The position numbers and the translations under genes are program-made. From the NCBI RefSeq assembly GCF_008327685.1, contig NZ_BDDE01000015.1, positions 539,386 through 603,385 on the forward strand: a DNA stretch of 64,000 nt. Direction: 5' to 3'. The stretch comes from Actinomadura sp. K4S16. GTDB lineage: Bacteria > Actinomycetota > Actinomycetes > Streptosporangiales > Streptosporangiaceae. Under the pieces are notes generated by a model that did not search any database, had not been told where the DNA came from, and saw nothing but the letters and a program-made list of their open reading frames with translations. This document shows, in pieces, positions 49,521 through 58,099 of the stretch; the first letter of the stretch is position 1; each line of letters begins with the position of its first letter.

Positions 49521-52501
49521 GGCTCCAGGTCGTCCTCGGCAAGCAGCACGGGCAGGGCCTCGGGGGCGCGCAGGACGGCCTCCAGCAGAAGGCGGTCCGC
49601 CCAGTGCCCGGTGGACCATGCGAGCGCCCGTGCCAGGCCGCCCGCACCGCTCGCGTGGATCCGGCCGTCCCTGGTCCACCACGGGACGTCCTGGCCGTCC
49701 ACGACGAGGCGTTCGTGGGCGAGGTACCCAGCAGGGGCGTCCGGCAGGACCGCCCTGACGGCCTCCGGCACGGGGCGCTCCTCACCCGCCGACTCCACGA
49801 GCCCCGGGATCTCCTCGCCCGCGAGCGGCAGGTCCAGGAGCTCGGCGAGGCGCGCGTCGCGGCCCTGCCCGGCGATGACGAGCGGCTGCCCTTCCAGCAG
49901 GGGGAGGAGGTCGGGGCCGTCGAGGACGAGGGCGTCCGCCGCGTCGACCACCTCGACCTCGCCGTCCACGACCGCCCGCACCCGGTCGGGCGGCTCGACG
50001 GCGGCGTCCGGGGCGTCGGCCAGCGCCGTCCAGAGCCCGCCCAACTGGGACCGCCCCACGGGTCGCCGGGCATCACCGAGGCGGTCGAGCAGCTCTTGCG
50101 CTCCCCCAGGCTCATCGAGCAGGTCCGCCAGTGACGTGCGGACGCCCAAGGCGAGCAGGAGCCGCTCTTCCAGGCCCGACGGCGCGACGTCGTAGAGCCC
50201 CGTCAGTGCCTCGTCGCCGCCCAAGCGGAACTCGCCCGGCCTGCGGCCTTCCAGAACGGGATGACGGCTCAGCCACCACGCCGTGTAGGAAGGGACGGCG
50301 ACGCGCCGCCCGTTGTGCAGGGTGACGTGGGCGGGGTCCACGATCGCGGCCCGCCACGGCGGCTCGGCGAGAACCCTGAGGGCCGCCCCCCAGTCGTCGA
50401 CGAGTTCGAGGTCGCGGACGGCCGTGAACTCGGGGACGAGCGGCGGAAGGTCCTGCTCGCCGATCCGGCGCAGAACGTCGTCGGCCCACACGTCCTCGTC
50501 GTCGAGGTCCAGGCTCTCGGCCTCGTCGGCGAGGCCCATGAGGTTGACGTCCTCGGCCTTGGCCAGGGCGAAACCGTCCAGGACGCCGACGGCCGTGAGC
50601 GTCTCCGTGCCCCAGCGCTCCAGGAGTTCGCCGTCCACGACGCCGAACGGCGCGTCTTCGGCCATGAGCCCTCGTAGCGGGCTCTCTGGCAGGAGCAACT
50701 CGCCCGCCGGATAGAGGTCGCCGTCGTCGCCTGGCAGGGCCATCTCGGCCAGCCACGGCTCGTCGCCGGGATCAAGATGTGCGGCGGAGACCAGCCCCAG
50801 CACGGCCTCGGCGACCGCGTCGGGATCGTCGGACTCGAAGGACTCCTCGACGGCCGCGCGGACGGCGGCGTCCGCCAGCACGGCCCGCGGCCCCGCCTCC
50901 ACCGCGCCGAGCCGCGCCAGCAGCGGGTGCACGGCCTCCGGGTGGACGAAGCGCAGCCCGAGCGCGTCCAGGCCCGCGGGGTCGACGCCGTCCGCGATCA
51001 GCAGCCCGCGCGGCCCGCGCATCACCCGGCCCGTCCCGCCCGCCAGCGGTACCGGGAGAGCCCCCAGCGCGTCCGTGGCGGCCCCGGCGAGCGCCTCGTA
51101 CACCCGGTGCCACCACGCCGGTTCCCGGTCCACAGCGGCCAGCTCGTCGACCACGTCGGCCAGTTCGACCCGCCGCACGCCGAGCGCCGCCAGCGCCGGG
51201 CTCCGCGCGGGCCACTCCGGCGGCAGCAGGCCGCCGACGACGGCGGCCTCGCCGATGTCCCCCTCGCCGTCGCCGGCGCGGCCGCCGAGCACCTCGACGA
51301 ACGGGGCCGGCGCGTCCACGGCGACCGCGTCGCGCCCGCGCGTCCGGTGGGGCAGGACGGGCGCCTCCGGGAGGCGTTCCCTGATCCCCCGCCGGATCCG
51401 CGCGTCCAGCTCTCCGGCGCCGACCGGACCGGGCACGAGCCCCAGCACCTTCGGGGAGACGGGCAGCTCGCCCAGCAGCCGAACATAGGCATCGGCGGAA
51501 CGGTCGACGAGGAAGTCGGTCAATGCCCCGGGCGCGACGTGCCGCCGGTCAGGGGCGAGCGGGAACGACCCGATGAGCAGCGCGGGCAGGTCGAGCCGCT
51601 CGTCGCTCGGCGTGGGCGCGTGCAGGACGCTGGGCGTGCCCTCGGGGAGACCGTCCCCTGGGAGGGCCCACCGCACCTGCCAGAACGGCCGTGCCCGCTC
51701 CTCCACGGGACGGTCCTCCAAGAGGGCCGCGGGGATCTCCCCATGCTCCTCGACCGTCCGCCAGAGGCCGCCGTCGATGACGACCTCGCCCGGGGCGGGC
51801 CGCTCGGCGGTCAGCGTCCGGACGTCGCCGTCGATGTCGATGTCGACGCGCTCAAGTGCGGGCAGCGCCAGCATGAGCGCCGCTCCCACCTGCCCGAGCT
51901 GCCGCCGGACGGACTCGACCGCCTCGCCCCGCAACGGCAGCCGCACGACGGTGTCGAAGCCCGCCGGGACCTCGGGTGCCCGCTCAAGGGCGAACGGCAA
52001 CCGCAGCAGCGGCACGTGCCCGCCCCGCCGCGCCAGCTCCTCGGCGAGGGTCGGGATCTCCTCCACCAGCTCCCGGGCCCGCACCGCCGACCATTGGACG
52101 CCTGCCGCCCCGGACGCGATGGCCGGGTCGTCGGTCACGGCGACGACGGCGGCGAAACCGACGCCGAACCGCCCGACGGTGGCCGGCTCGTCGCGCTTGG
52201 CCGAGGCGCGCAGCGTGGAGAGTGCCTCGACGCCCGCGGCGTCCAGCGGCGCTCCGGTGTTCGCCGCGACCAGCACCGGCTCCCCGCCGGTCCGCAGCCT
52301 CAGGGCGAGGCGGCCGGGCACCGCGGCGCGCCGCGCGGCGTCGGCGGCGTTCTGCGCCAGCTCGATGACGACGCGGTCGCGGTAGCCGCCGAGGGCGTGG
52401 TCCTCCTCGACGTTGGCGTCCTCACGGAAGCGCGCCGGGGACTCCGCCCAGGCGCGCAGGACCCGCTCACGCAGCGCCCGCGCGCCGAACACGTCCTCCA
52501 T
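49517..52501 (-). CDS. Sacsin/HSP90-type GHKL ATPase domain protein
   Basis: A 994-residue soluble protein. The N-terminal 130 residues hold a GHKL (Bergerat) ATP-binding fold: VVIELAQNAADAARRA around N51, the G1 box AANTGAPL at 79-86 and the G2 box VGRFGVGFAAV at 109-119. This matches HSP90 and sacsin. The remaining 850 residues lack the HSP90 middle and C-terminal domains and contain Leu- and Asp-rich strands and helices, consistent with sacsin-like repeats but too diverged to name. The start is the ATG at 52501; the same frame continues upstream inside the DUF3027 gene and is not used. The gene follows DUF3027 with 4 bases between. Confidence 0.82.
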   Translation of the reverse strand: MEDVFGARALRERVLRAWAESPARFREDANVEEDHALGGYRDRVVIELAQNAADAARRAAVPGRLALRLRTGGEPVLVAANTGAPLDAAGVEALSTLRASAKRDEPATVGRFGVGFAAVVAVTDDPAIASGAAGVQWSAVRARELVEEIPTLAEELARRGGHVPLLRLPFALERAPEVPAGFDTVVRLPLRGEAVESVRRQLGQVGAALMLALPALERVDIDIDGDVRTLTAERPAPGEVVIDGGLWRTVEEHGEIPAALLEDRPVEERARPFWQVRWALPGDGLPEGTPSVLHAPTPSDERLDLPALLIGSFPLAPDRRHVAPGALTDFLVDRSADAYVRLLGELPVSPKVLGLVPGPVGAGELDARIRRGIRERLPEAPVLPHRTRGRDAVAVDAPAPFVEVLGGRAGDGEGDIGEAAVVGGLLPPEWPARSPALAALGVRRVELADVVDELAAVDREPAWWHRVYEALAGAATDALGALPVPLAGGTGRVMRGPRGLLIADGVDPAGLDALGLRFVHPEAVHPLLARLGAVEAGPRAVLADAAVRAAVEESFESDDPDAVAEAVLGLVSAAHLDPGDEPWLAEMALPGDDGDLYPAGELLLPESPLRGLMAEDAPFGVVDGELLERWGTETLTAVGVLDGFALAKAEDVNLMGLADEAESLDLDDEDVWADDVLRRIGEQDLPPLVPEFTAVRDLELVDDWGAALRVLAEPPWRAAIVDPAHVTLHNGRRVAVPSYTAWWLSRHPVLEGRRPGEFRLGGDEALTGLYDVAPSGLEERLLLALGVRTSLADLLDEPGGAQELLDRLGDARRPVGRSQLGGLWTALADAPDAAVEPPDRVRAVVDGEVEVVDAADALVLDGPDLLPLLEGQPLVIAGQGRDARLAELLDLPLAGEEIPGLVESAGEERPVPEAVRAVLPDAPAGYLAHERLVVDGQDVPWWTRDGRIHASGAGGLARALAWSTGHWADRLLLEAVLRAPEALPVLLAEDDLEP

Positions 52502-52505
52502 GGGA

Positions 52506-53381
52506 TCAGCTGTGGCCGAGGGCCTCGTCGTCGAGGGACGCCCCGTCGAGGGACGCGGCGTCCTCGTCACCGCCGGTGGGGACGATCTCGTAGCCGAGCT
52601 CGTCGATGACCGGGGGGTTGTGCTCGGACACCGCCGGGAGGGACACGGCCTCGGAGTGGGCGCCGCAGCCGTGGTCGGCCGAGACGACCCGGCCGTCGTC
52701 GGGCGCGTACTCGTTGGCGCAGACGCCGAAGACCTGCCGCAGCGCACCCGCCAGCGCCACGTAGAAGCCGCACGTGGAGCACTGGGCGGGGGCGGAGGCG
52801 GCGATCGGGGCGCGGGGCCCGGCGACGCCCTCGTACCAGCGGGCGGCGGCCTCGTCGCGGCCCTCCCGCGACAGCACCCGGACGCGGCCGAGGCCGAGCT
52901 CCCACAGGGCCTCGCGGTCGGTGGAGTCGTCCACCTGCGTGAAGCCCGGCGCGAGCCGCACGTCGTCGGGCGCGGTGGGCAGCAGGTCGCCGGGGCCGAG
53001 GTCGCCCGGGCGCAGCCGCTCCAGCCACGGCACCCACGGCGGCGCGAGGAGCGCGTCGTCGCCGGGGAGCAGGACGCACTCGCTGACCGTGACGTTCTTG
53101 GCGCGCGAGGCCCTGGCCACCGTGACGGCCCACCGCCACCCCGTGTAGGCGGGGTCGAGGCACGCGAAGTAGTGCGTGACCACCCGGTCGCCCTCGGCGC
53201 GCATGCCGAGGTGCTCGCCGACCTGCGCGGCGCCGGCGGTCTCCTCGGCGGCCTCGCGGGCGAGGTCGACCGCCTCGGCGCAGGCGGTGTCGACGGCGGG
53301 TGTGCGGGGCCGGCGGGCGGCCCCGGACGTGGTGCGCGCGGCGGCGGATCGCGCGGGGCTGGACTGGCGCTGTGGGCTCAC
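52506..53381 (-). CDS. DUF3027 domain protein
   Basis: A 291-residue protein matching the actinobacterial DUF3027 family. A basic disordered leader is followed by the core (VGEHLGMRAEGDRVVTHYFAC, GWRWAVTVARASRAKNVTVSE, PPWVPWLERLRPGDLGPGDL). A cysteine/histidine-rich stretch, CSTCGFYVAL, then FGVCANEYAPDDGR and HGCGAHSE, could bind zinc. It is translated just ahead of the sacsin-like ATPase gene, with 4 bases between them, implying a joint function. No biochemical role is known to me. Confidence 0.85.
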   Translation of the reverse strand: MSPQRQSSPARSAAARTTSGAARRPRTPAVDTACAEAVDLAREAAEETAGAAQVGEHLGMRAEGDRVVTHYFACLDPAYTGWRWAVTVARASRAKNVTVSECVLLPGDDALLAPPWVPWLERLRPGDLGPGDLLPTAPDDVRLAPGFTQVDDSTDREALWELGLGRVRVLSREGRDEAAARWYEGVAGPRAPIAASAPAQCSTCGFYVALAGALRQVFGVCANEYAPDDGRVVSADHGCGAHSEAVSLPAVSEHNPPVIDELGYEIVPTGGDEDAASLDGASLDDEALGHS

Positions 53382-53546
53382 ATGTCAATTCTCGCCCATG
53401 CGGGCACGTGACCCGCACAAGACGGGCGCCGTCCGCGAGGTGATCCCGCATTCCATCGGGGAACGTACTCTCATCAATCAAGGACTCCGATGGCCGCCCC
53501 CGGCCCCTGGGCCGGGTCGATCGACCGCGAGGAGAGATCAGGGCGC

Positions 53547-54941
53547 ATGGCAGACCGGACACAGGCGGGTCGGTCCGTGCGCGCCGCCACCGGGGGTGCG
53601 GCGCGGGCGTGCCGCGCCGCGCGCTCGGCCGTGCTCGGGACGGGCCGGCTCACCCGCCGCGTCACCCACGCGCAGGGCGCGGGCCGCAGCGGGCTCGGCA
53701 GCCTGATCGAGGCGTCCGCGATCAACTCCGCCGGGGACGCGCTGGTCACCGTCGCGCTCGCCGGAACCCTGTTCTTCGGCCTGGACGTCAACCAGGCGCG
53801 GAGCCAGGTCGCCCTCTACCTCGTCGTCACGATGGCCCCGTTCGCGCTGGTCGCGCCGCTGATCGGCCCGGCGCTGGACCGGGCCCGGCACGTCCGCCGG
53901 TACGCGATCGCGAGCACGTTCGTGATGCGGGCGCTGCTGTGCTGGGCGCTGGCGAGCGCCCTCCCGCACGGCGACCAGGTCACCTTCCTGCCGGCCGCGT
54001 TCGGCGTGCTGGTGCTGTCCAAGGCGTTCGGGGTGCTGCGGGCCGCGGTCACCCCGCGCGTCCTGCCGGACGAGATCTCGCTGGTGACGGCGAACGCGCG
54101 GTGCTCGTTCGCCGGGCTCATCACCGCGTCGATCGCCGCGCCGGCCGGGGCCGGCCTCGCCCTGCTCATCGGGCCGGGCTGGGTGCTGCGCATCGGCACG
54201 GCCCTGTTCCTGCTCGGCGTCGTGTTCACCATGCGGCTGCCCCGGCACGTGGACGTCCCCGAGGCCGAGCCGGCGGCGGAGACGGCCGCTCCGCGCCGGC
54301 GGTGGCATGCGCTGCCGCGCTTCGGCCCGGTCGTCGCGGAGGCGATGCAGGCCAACGCCGTGCTCCGCGCGTTCTCCGGCTTCCTGATCATCTACCTGGC
54401 GTTCCTGCTCCGGCAGGAGCGCTTCGACCCCGTGTCGCACCATGTCGCGCTCGGCCTGCTGGCGGCGTGCGCGGGCGCGGGCGGGCTGATCGGCACCGCG
54501 CTCGGCGCCTGGATGAAGGCGCGGGCGCCGCGGTTCATCGTGTCGGCGACGCTGGCGTGCGTCACCGGCGTCACCGCCGCGGGCGCCGCGTTCTTCGGGC
54601 TGTGGGCGGCCCTCGCCGTGGCGACCGCGGCCGGACTCGGCCAGGTGCTCGGCAAGCTGTCCATGGACGCGGTGGTCCAGCGCGAGATCGGCGAGGAGGT
54701 CAGCTCGTCCACGTTCGCGGTGTCGGAGACCCTGCACCAGCTCAGCTGGGTGCTCGGCGGGCTGCTCGGCCTCGCCATGTCGATCGTCGCGGACGGGCGG
54801 CTCGCGCTCGCGGTCGTCGCGGCCGCGCTGGCCCTGGCGTTCGGGGTGCTGGTGTTGCGGCAGGCCGGAGCCCGGCGCCACCCGCACCGCACCGAGCACG
54901 GCGGCACGCTGACGGACGCGCACCACGAGATGCGCGCCTGA
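53547..54941 (+). CDS. MFS transporter
   Basis: A 464-residue protein with about twelve hydrophobic helices (SAINSAGDALVTVALAGTLF, VALYLVVTMAPFALVAPLIG, LSKAFGVLRAAVTPRVLPD) and a basic first part. It starts at the ATG at 53547, after GAGGAGAG. This type occurs next to DUF3027 and the cold-shock gene in other actinomycetes, by recollection. The cargo is unknown. It is divergent from DUF3027 and convergent with the cold-shock gene. Confidence 0.85.
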   Translation: MADRTQAGRSVRAATGGAARACRAARSAVLGTGRLTRRVTHAQGAGRSGLGSLIEASAINSAGDALVTVALAGTLFFGLDVNQARSQVALYLVVTMAPFALVAPLIGPALDRARHVRRYAIASTFVMRALLCWALASALPHGDQVTFLPAAFGVLVLSKAFGVLRAAVTPRVLPDEISLVTANARCSFAGLITASIAAPAGAGLALLIGPGWVLRIGTALFLLGVVFTMRLPRHVDVPEAEPAAETAAPRRRWHALPRFGPVVAEAMQANAVLRAFSGFLIIYLAFLLRQERFDPVSHHVALGLLAACAGAGGLIGTALGAWMKARAPRFIVSATLACVTGVTAAGAAFFGLWAALAVATAAGLGQVLGKLSMDAVVQREIGEEVSSSTFAVSETLHQLSWVLGGLLGLAMSIVADGRLALAVVAAALALAFGVLVLRQAGARRHPHRTEHGGTLTDAHHEMRA

Positions 54942-54959
54942 CCTCCGGGCCCTGGAGCG

Positions 54960-55355
54960 CTAGGGCGCCAGGTCGTCGGCGACGGCCCGCAGCACGATGG
55001 CGATCTTCTTGGCCTCCGCGGGGGCCGGGTGCTTGCCCCGCCGGTAGGTGTTGGAGATCCCGTCCAGCAGCTTGATCAGGTCCTCGGTGATGACGACCAT
55101 CTCGTCGGGCTTCTTGCGCCGCTGCTTGGCGATGGTCTTCTCCACCGACGGCAGCGTCTCCAGCACCCGCACCTGCAGCGCCTGCTGGCCGCGGCGCCCC
55201 TCGACCACCCCGAACTCGATGCGCTGGCCCGGCTTGAGGGTCGTGACCCCGCTCGGCAGCGCCGACGAGTGCACGAAGACCTCACCGCCGTCGTCGCGGG
55301 TGAGGAAGCCGAACCCCTTGTCGGAGTCGTACCACTTGACCTTGCCAGTCGGCAC
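54960..55355 (-). CDS. Cold-shock-domain protein with C-terminal extension
   Basis: A 131-residue protein starting at a GTG at 55355 (VPTGKVKWYDSDKGFGFLTRD) after GAGG. The cold-shock domain spans about residues 1-68 with RNP1 (KGFGFLTRD) and RNP2 (EVFVHSSAL), and binds single-stranded RNA or DNA. About 60 additional basic, helical residues follow (KTIAKQRRKKPDEMVVITED, GISNTYRRGKHPAPAEAKK). The extension is absent in CspA and may provide extra RNA or protein contacts. Confidence 0.92.
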   Translation of the reverse strand: MPTGKVKWYDSDKGFGFLTRDDGGEVFVHSSALPSGVTTLKPGQRIEFGVVEGRRGQQALQVRVLETLPSVEKTIAKQRRKKPDEMVVITEDLIKLLDGISNTYRRGKHPAPAEAKKIAIVLRAVADDLAP

Positions 55356-55448
55356 CGGAGACCTCGTTCGGTAATCGTCCTGAATCGACCCCAAGATTAG
55401 TGCCTCGCCGCGGGCCGGTGAACATGCCGGGTGCCCCCGCGACGCCTG

Positions 55449-55484
55449 CGGGGCAACGGGATAGAAGCTATCCCGGACGCCCCG
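55449..55484. terminator. Hairpin upstream of cold-shock gene
   Basis: Inner arms GGGATAG at 55458-55464 and CTATCCC at 55468-55474, with a 3-base loop, are nested in outer arms CGGGGC at 55449-55454 and GCCCCG at 55479-55484. It lies between the HAD gene stop and the cold-shock gene on the same strand. It probably terminates the HAD transcript. Confidence 0.6.
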
Positions 55485-55512
55485 GGACGGCATCCGAATA
55501 TCGGCCCGCAGC

Positions 55513-56160
55513 TCAGCCCGTCCGGAACCCGCCGAGCCACGCCGGGAACGCCAGCAGGTCCGGCAGGACGACGTCCGCGCCGTAGGCGGTCAGGGCCGCC
55601 GAGTCGAACGCGCCGGTCGCGACGGCCACCGCGACCGCCGAGGCCGCCCGGGCGGCGTCCACGTCGCCGGTGTGGTCGCCGATGTAGGCGCCGGCGCCGT
55701 GCTCGCGCAGGACCGCGCCCTTGTCGGCGCCGAACAGGCCGCCCACCACGGCGTCCGCCGCCAGCCCGAGGAACCGGACGGTCCGCTCGGTGTCGGCCTG
55801 GTTCTTGCCCGACACGACGACCACCCGCCCGCCCCGGGCGCGCACCGCGTCCAGCGCGGCCGCCGCGCCCGGCATGAGGACGGTCGCCGGGACCGCGATG
55901 TCGGCGTAGATCGCCCGGTACCGCGCCGCCATCGCCGGCACCTCCGCGGGCGGGAACCAGTACGCCAGCTCCTCCTCCAGCGGAGGCCCGATGCGGCGCA
56001 CCACCTGGTCGGTGTCGATCGGCACGCCCGTCTCCGCGGCGAGGGCCGTGTAGACGGCGCCGATCCCGGCGCGGGTGTCGGCGAGGGTCAGATCGAGGTC
56101 GAAGCCGATGGCGAGGCCGGCGCGGGACGCCGCGGAGGGGTCGAGATCGAGCACGTCCAC
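55513..56160 (-). CDS. HAD family hydrolase
   Basis: A 215-residue phosphatase-like protein. The nucleophile and acid/base aspartates are D21 and D23 in GFDLDLTLADT. The second motif reads VVVVSGKN, the lysine is in FGADKGAVL, and the metal-binding motif is YIGDHTGDVDAA. The helical cap between motif I and II makes it a subclass IA (phosphoglycolate phosphatase-like) enzyme; the substrate is unknown. I start at the GTG at 56160; a GTG at 56154 is as likely, and neither has a clear Shine-Dalgarno sequence. Confidence 0.85.
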   Translation of the reverse strand: MDVLDLDPSAASRAGLAIGFDLDLTLADTRAGIGAVYTALAAETGVPIDTDQVVRRIGPPLEEELAYWFPPAEVPAMAARYRAIYADIAVPATVLMPGAAAALDAVRARGGRVVVVSGKNQADTERTVRFLGLAADAVVGGLFGADKGAVLREHGAGAYIGDHTGDVDAARAASAVAVAVATGAFDSAALTAYGADVVLPDLLAFPAWLGGFRTG

Positions 56161-56188
56161 AGGGTAAGGGGCTGGACACACGCGAGGA

Positions 56189-56242
56189 CCCGCGCTCTCC
56201 TGGTAGTGGCGATGCGACGGGATCCGAGTAGGAGAGCGCGGG
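56189..56242. promoter_or_regulatory. Long perfect inverted repeat in divergent promoter region
   Basis: CCCGCGCTCTCCT at 56189-56201 and AGGAGAGCGCGGG at 56230-56242 form a perfect 13-base inverted repeat with a 28-base spacer. It lies between the HAD gene and the small membrane-protein gene, which diverge. The arms could be two half-sites for a dimeric regulator or fold into a stem. Confidence 0.55.
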
Positions 56243-56367
56243 ACCGTGTCTCGGATATACCCGGGCCCTCGACCACAAACCACCTGACCAGGGAAAACGC
56301 AGCACCCGAACGCACCATCCGAGCCCCAAGGACGATCGGCGCCCCGCCCCGGCGAAGGAGGCCGCAC

Positions 56368-56730
56368 ATGGCAGAGACCCAGACCGAGCCGGGCGGTGAC
56401 CACCGCGCCCCGCGCACCCGCCGGCCCTTCCCCGCCGCCGCGGTCCGCCGCCGCACCGTCGCCCTGCTCGCGGCGGCCGTCTCCGTCGCCACCACGATCG
56501 TGGTGGCGATCCTGGCCGTGCACATCGTGTTCACGGCCTTCGAGGCCAACACCGGAAACGACCTCGTCCGTTGGTTCGGGGACCGCGCCACCGACCTGTG
56601 CTGGCAGTTCAAGGACGTCTTCCAGCCCGAGAACGCCAAGGTGGAGGTCGCCGTCAACTACGGCCTGGCCGCCCTCGTCTACCTGGTGATCGGCCGCATC
56701 GTCGTCGGCCTCGTCCGCCGGCTGGGCTAG
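56368..56730 (+). CDS. Small membrane protein, hypothetical
   Basis: A 120-residue protein from the ATG at 56368 after GAAGGAG. It has a polar, Arg-rich N terminus (MAETQTEPGGDHRAPRTRR), one helix at about residues 30-55 and a second at the end (YGLAALVYLVIGRIVVGLV). A soluble central part (NTGNDLVRWFGDRATDLCWQ) may lie outside. It is not a family I can name. The GNAT-like gene converges 7 bases after its stop. Confidence 0.7.
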   Translation: MAETQTEPGGDHRAPRTRRPFPAAAVRRRTVALLAAAVSVATTIVVAILAVHIVFTAFEANTGNDLVRWFGDRATDLCWQFKDVFQPENAKVEVAVNYGLAALVYLVIGRIVVGLVRRLG

Positions 56731-56737
56731 CCCCCCG

Positions 56738-57220
56738 CTAGTCGCGGCCGGGGAAGCGGACCGTGCCGAAGGGCCACGCCGTGGTGACCCACCCGCGGAC
56801 GAACGCCTCCAGCTCCTTCTCCAGGACGGAGTTCTCCTCGTCCGAGCGCACCCAGAAGACCACCACCGCGTCCGCGCCGGGCCGGTCCGAGGGGGCGACG
56901 TGGATGCGGCCGAGCTGCCGCTCCCCGTCCGGCGTGATCACGACGTAGCTGAAGGAGCGCCGCAGCTGCCCCTGCTTCTGCAGCCACGCGACGTCGATCA
57001 GGGCCTGCTCGAAGGTGAACTCGCGGTCGGGCCAGCCCCACTCGGGCCCGAACCGCCCGGCCAGCCGGTCCAGGCTGCCCATGACGGCGCCGTAGTCCTT
57101 GACCACGTCGTGGACGGTGATCGGACGGATCTGGAAGTCGGGCCCGGCCACCAGGGTGGGCACCACGAAGTCCTCGGGCAGGAAGTCCCGGGCGGCCGCC
57201 TTCCGCGGAGACTTGAACAT
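56738..57220 (-). CDS. GNAT-like acetyltransferase-fold protein
   Basis: A 160-residue protein with features of a GNAT fold: FQIRPITVHDVVKDYGAV, SFSYVVITPDGERQLGRIHV, VVVFWVRSDE and a C-terminal WVTTAWPFGTVRFPGRD. The acetyl-CoA binding loop (Q/RxxGxG/A) is not evident, so acetyltransferase activity is doubtful. It starts at the ATG at 57220 (MFKSPRKAAARDF). The opposite strand holds a TetR gene 170 bases away. Confidence 0.6.
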   Translation of the reverse strand: MFKSPRKAAARDFLPEDFVVPTLVAGPDFQIRPITVHDVVKDYGAVMGSLDRLAGRFGPEWGWPDREFTFEQALIDVAWLQKQGQLRRSFSYVVITPDGERQLGRIHVAPSDRPGADAVVVFWVRSDEENSVLEKELEAFVRGWVTTAWPFGTVRFPGRD

Positions 57221-57388
57221 CGCCGACCTTTCCGACGACGCCCCTTCCGGCGACGGGGCGCGGACGAGGGAACTCTAGTCCGCGCCCGGCCCGGCGGGAG
57301 CGGCATCACGGATTCGGACGCGCCGCGCGCGACGCGGGGACCGGCCGCTCGAACATGCCTTACTGTTCTTGCGGAGGAATTCATCACC

Positions 57389-58006
57389 ATGACGACATCC
57401 ACGCGCGAGCGCATCGTGTCCGAGTCGCTCCGGCTGTTCGCCGACCGGGGCTACGCGGCCACGTCGGTCGCGGAGATCGAGGCGGCGGCCGGCCTGTCCC
57501 CGGGCGCGGGCGGCCTCTACCGGCACTTCCGGTCCAAGGAGGAGGTGCTCGCCTCCGCCATCCGCGAGCACATCGAGCGGACCCGCCGGCAGATCAGCGA
57601 CGTCCTCACGCAGGCCACCGCCTACGAGGAGCGCCCGCTCGATGTCCGGCTGCGCATGACGTGCCACGCCGGCCTGGCCAAGATGCGCGAGGAGCAGGAC
57701 CTCATCCGGGTGCTGTTCCGCGACCTCGACCAGTTCCCGAACCTGGTCGCCGAGATGCGCGAGGGCATCGTCAACCCGCTCTACGACGGCATCGCCACCT
57801 GGCTGTCGGCCCAGCCCGAGTTCGCGGGCTCCGACGAGGACTGGCCGGCGGTCGCCGCGATCCTCGGCGGCGCCGTGGTGAACTACTGGCTGGCGAACGA
57901 GGCGATGTACGAGCCGCCCACCCGCATAGACGAGAAGCGGTTCGTGGAGAGCTGGGCCCGTCTCGGCCTCGGGCTGGTGCACCTGGAGCGCACGCCCGCC
58001 ACCTGA
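57389..58006 (+). CDS. TetR/AcrR family transcriptional regulator
   Basis: A 205-residue regulator. It starts at the ATG at 57389 with a GGAGGAATTC ribosome binding region. The helix-turn-helix is TSVAEIEAAAGLSPGAGGLY. The C-terminal domain is rich in helices (LRMTCHAGLAKMREEQDLIR, AAILGGAVVNYWLANEAMYE). Such repressors respond to small ligands or stress. It is divergent from the GNAT-like gene. The target is unknown. Confidence 0.9.
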   Translation: MTTSTRERIVSESLRLFADRGYAATSVAEIEAAAGLSPGAGGLYRHFRSKEEVLASAIREHIERTRRQISDVLTQATAYEERPLDVRLRMTCHAGLAKMREEQDLIRVLFRDLDQFPNLVAEMREGIVNPLYDGIATWLSAQPEFAGSDEDWPAVAAILGGAVVNYWLANEAMYEPPTRIDEKRFVESWARLGLGLVHLERTPAT

Positions 58007-58099
58007 CACGGCACACCCGGGTTCCCCACCGTGCGCGGGCCTCTAACCTGGAGGCCCGCGTGCCTGCGGCATGCACGCGACTTAAAGTTGGGGAACGGC

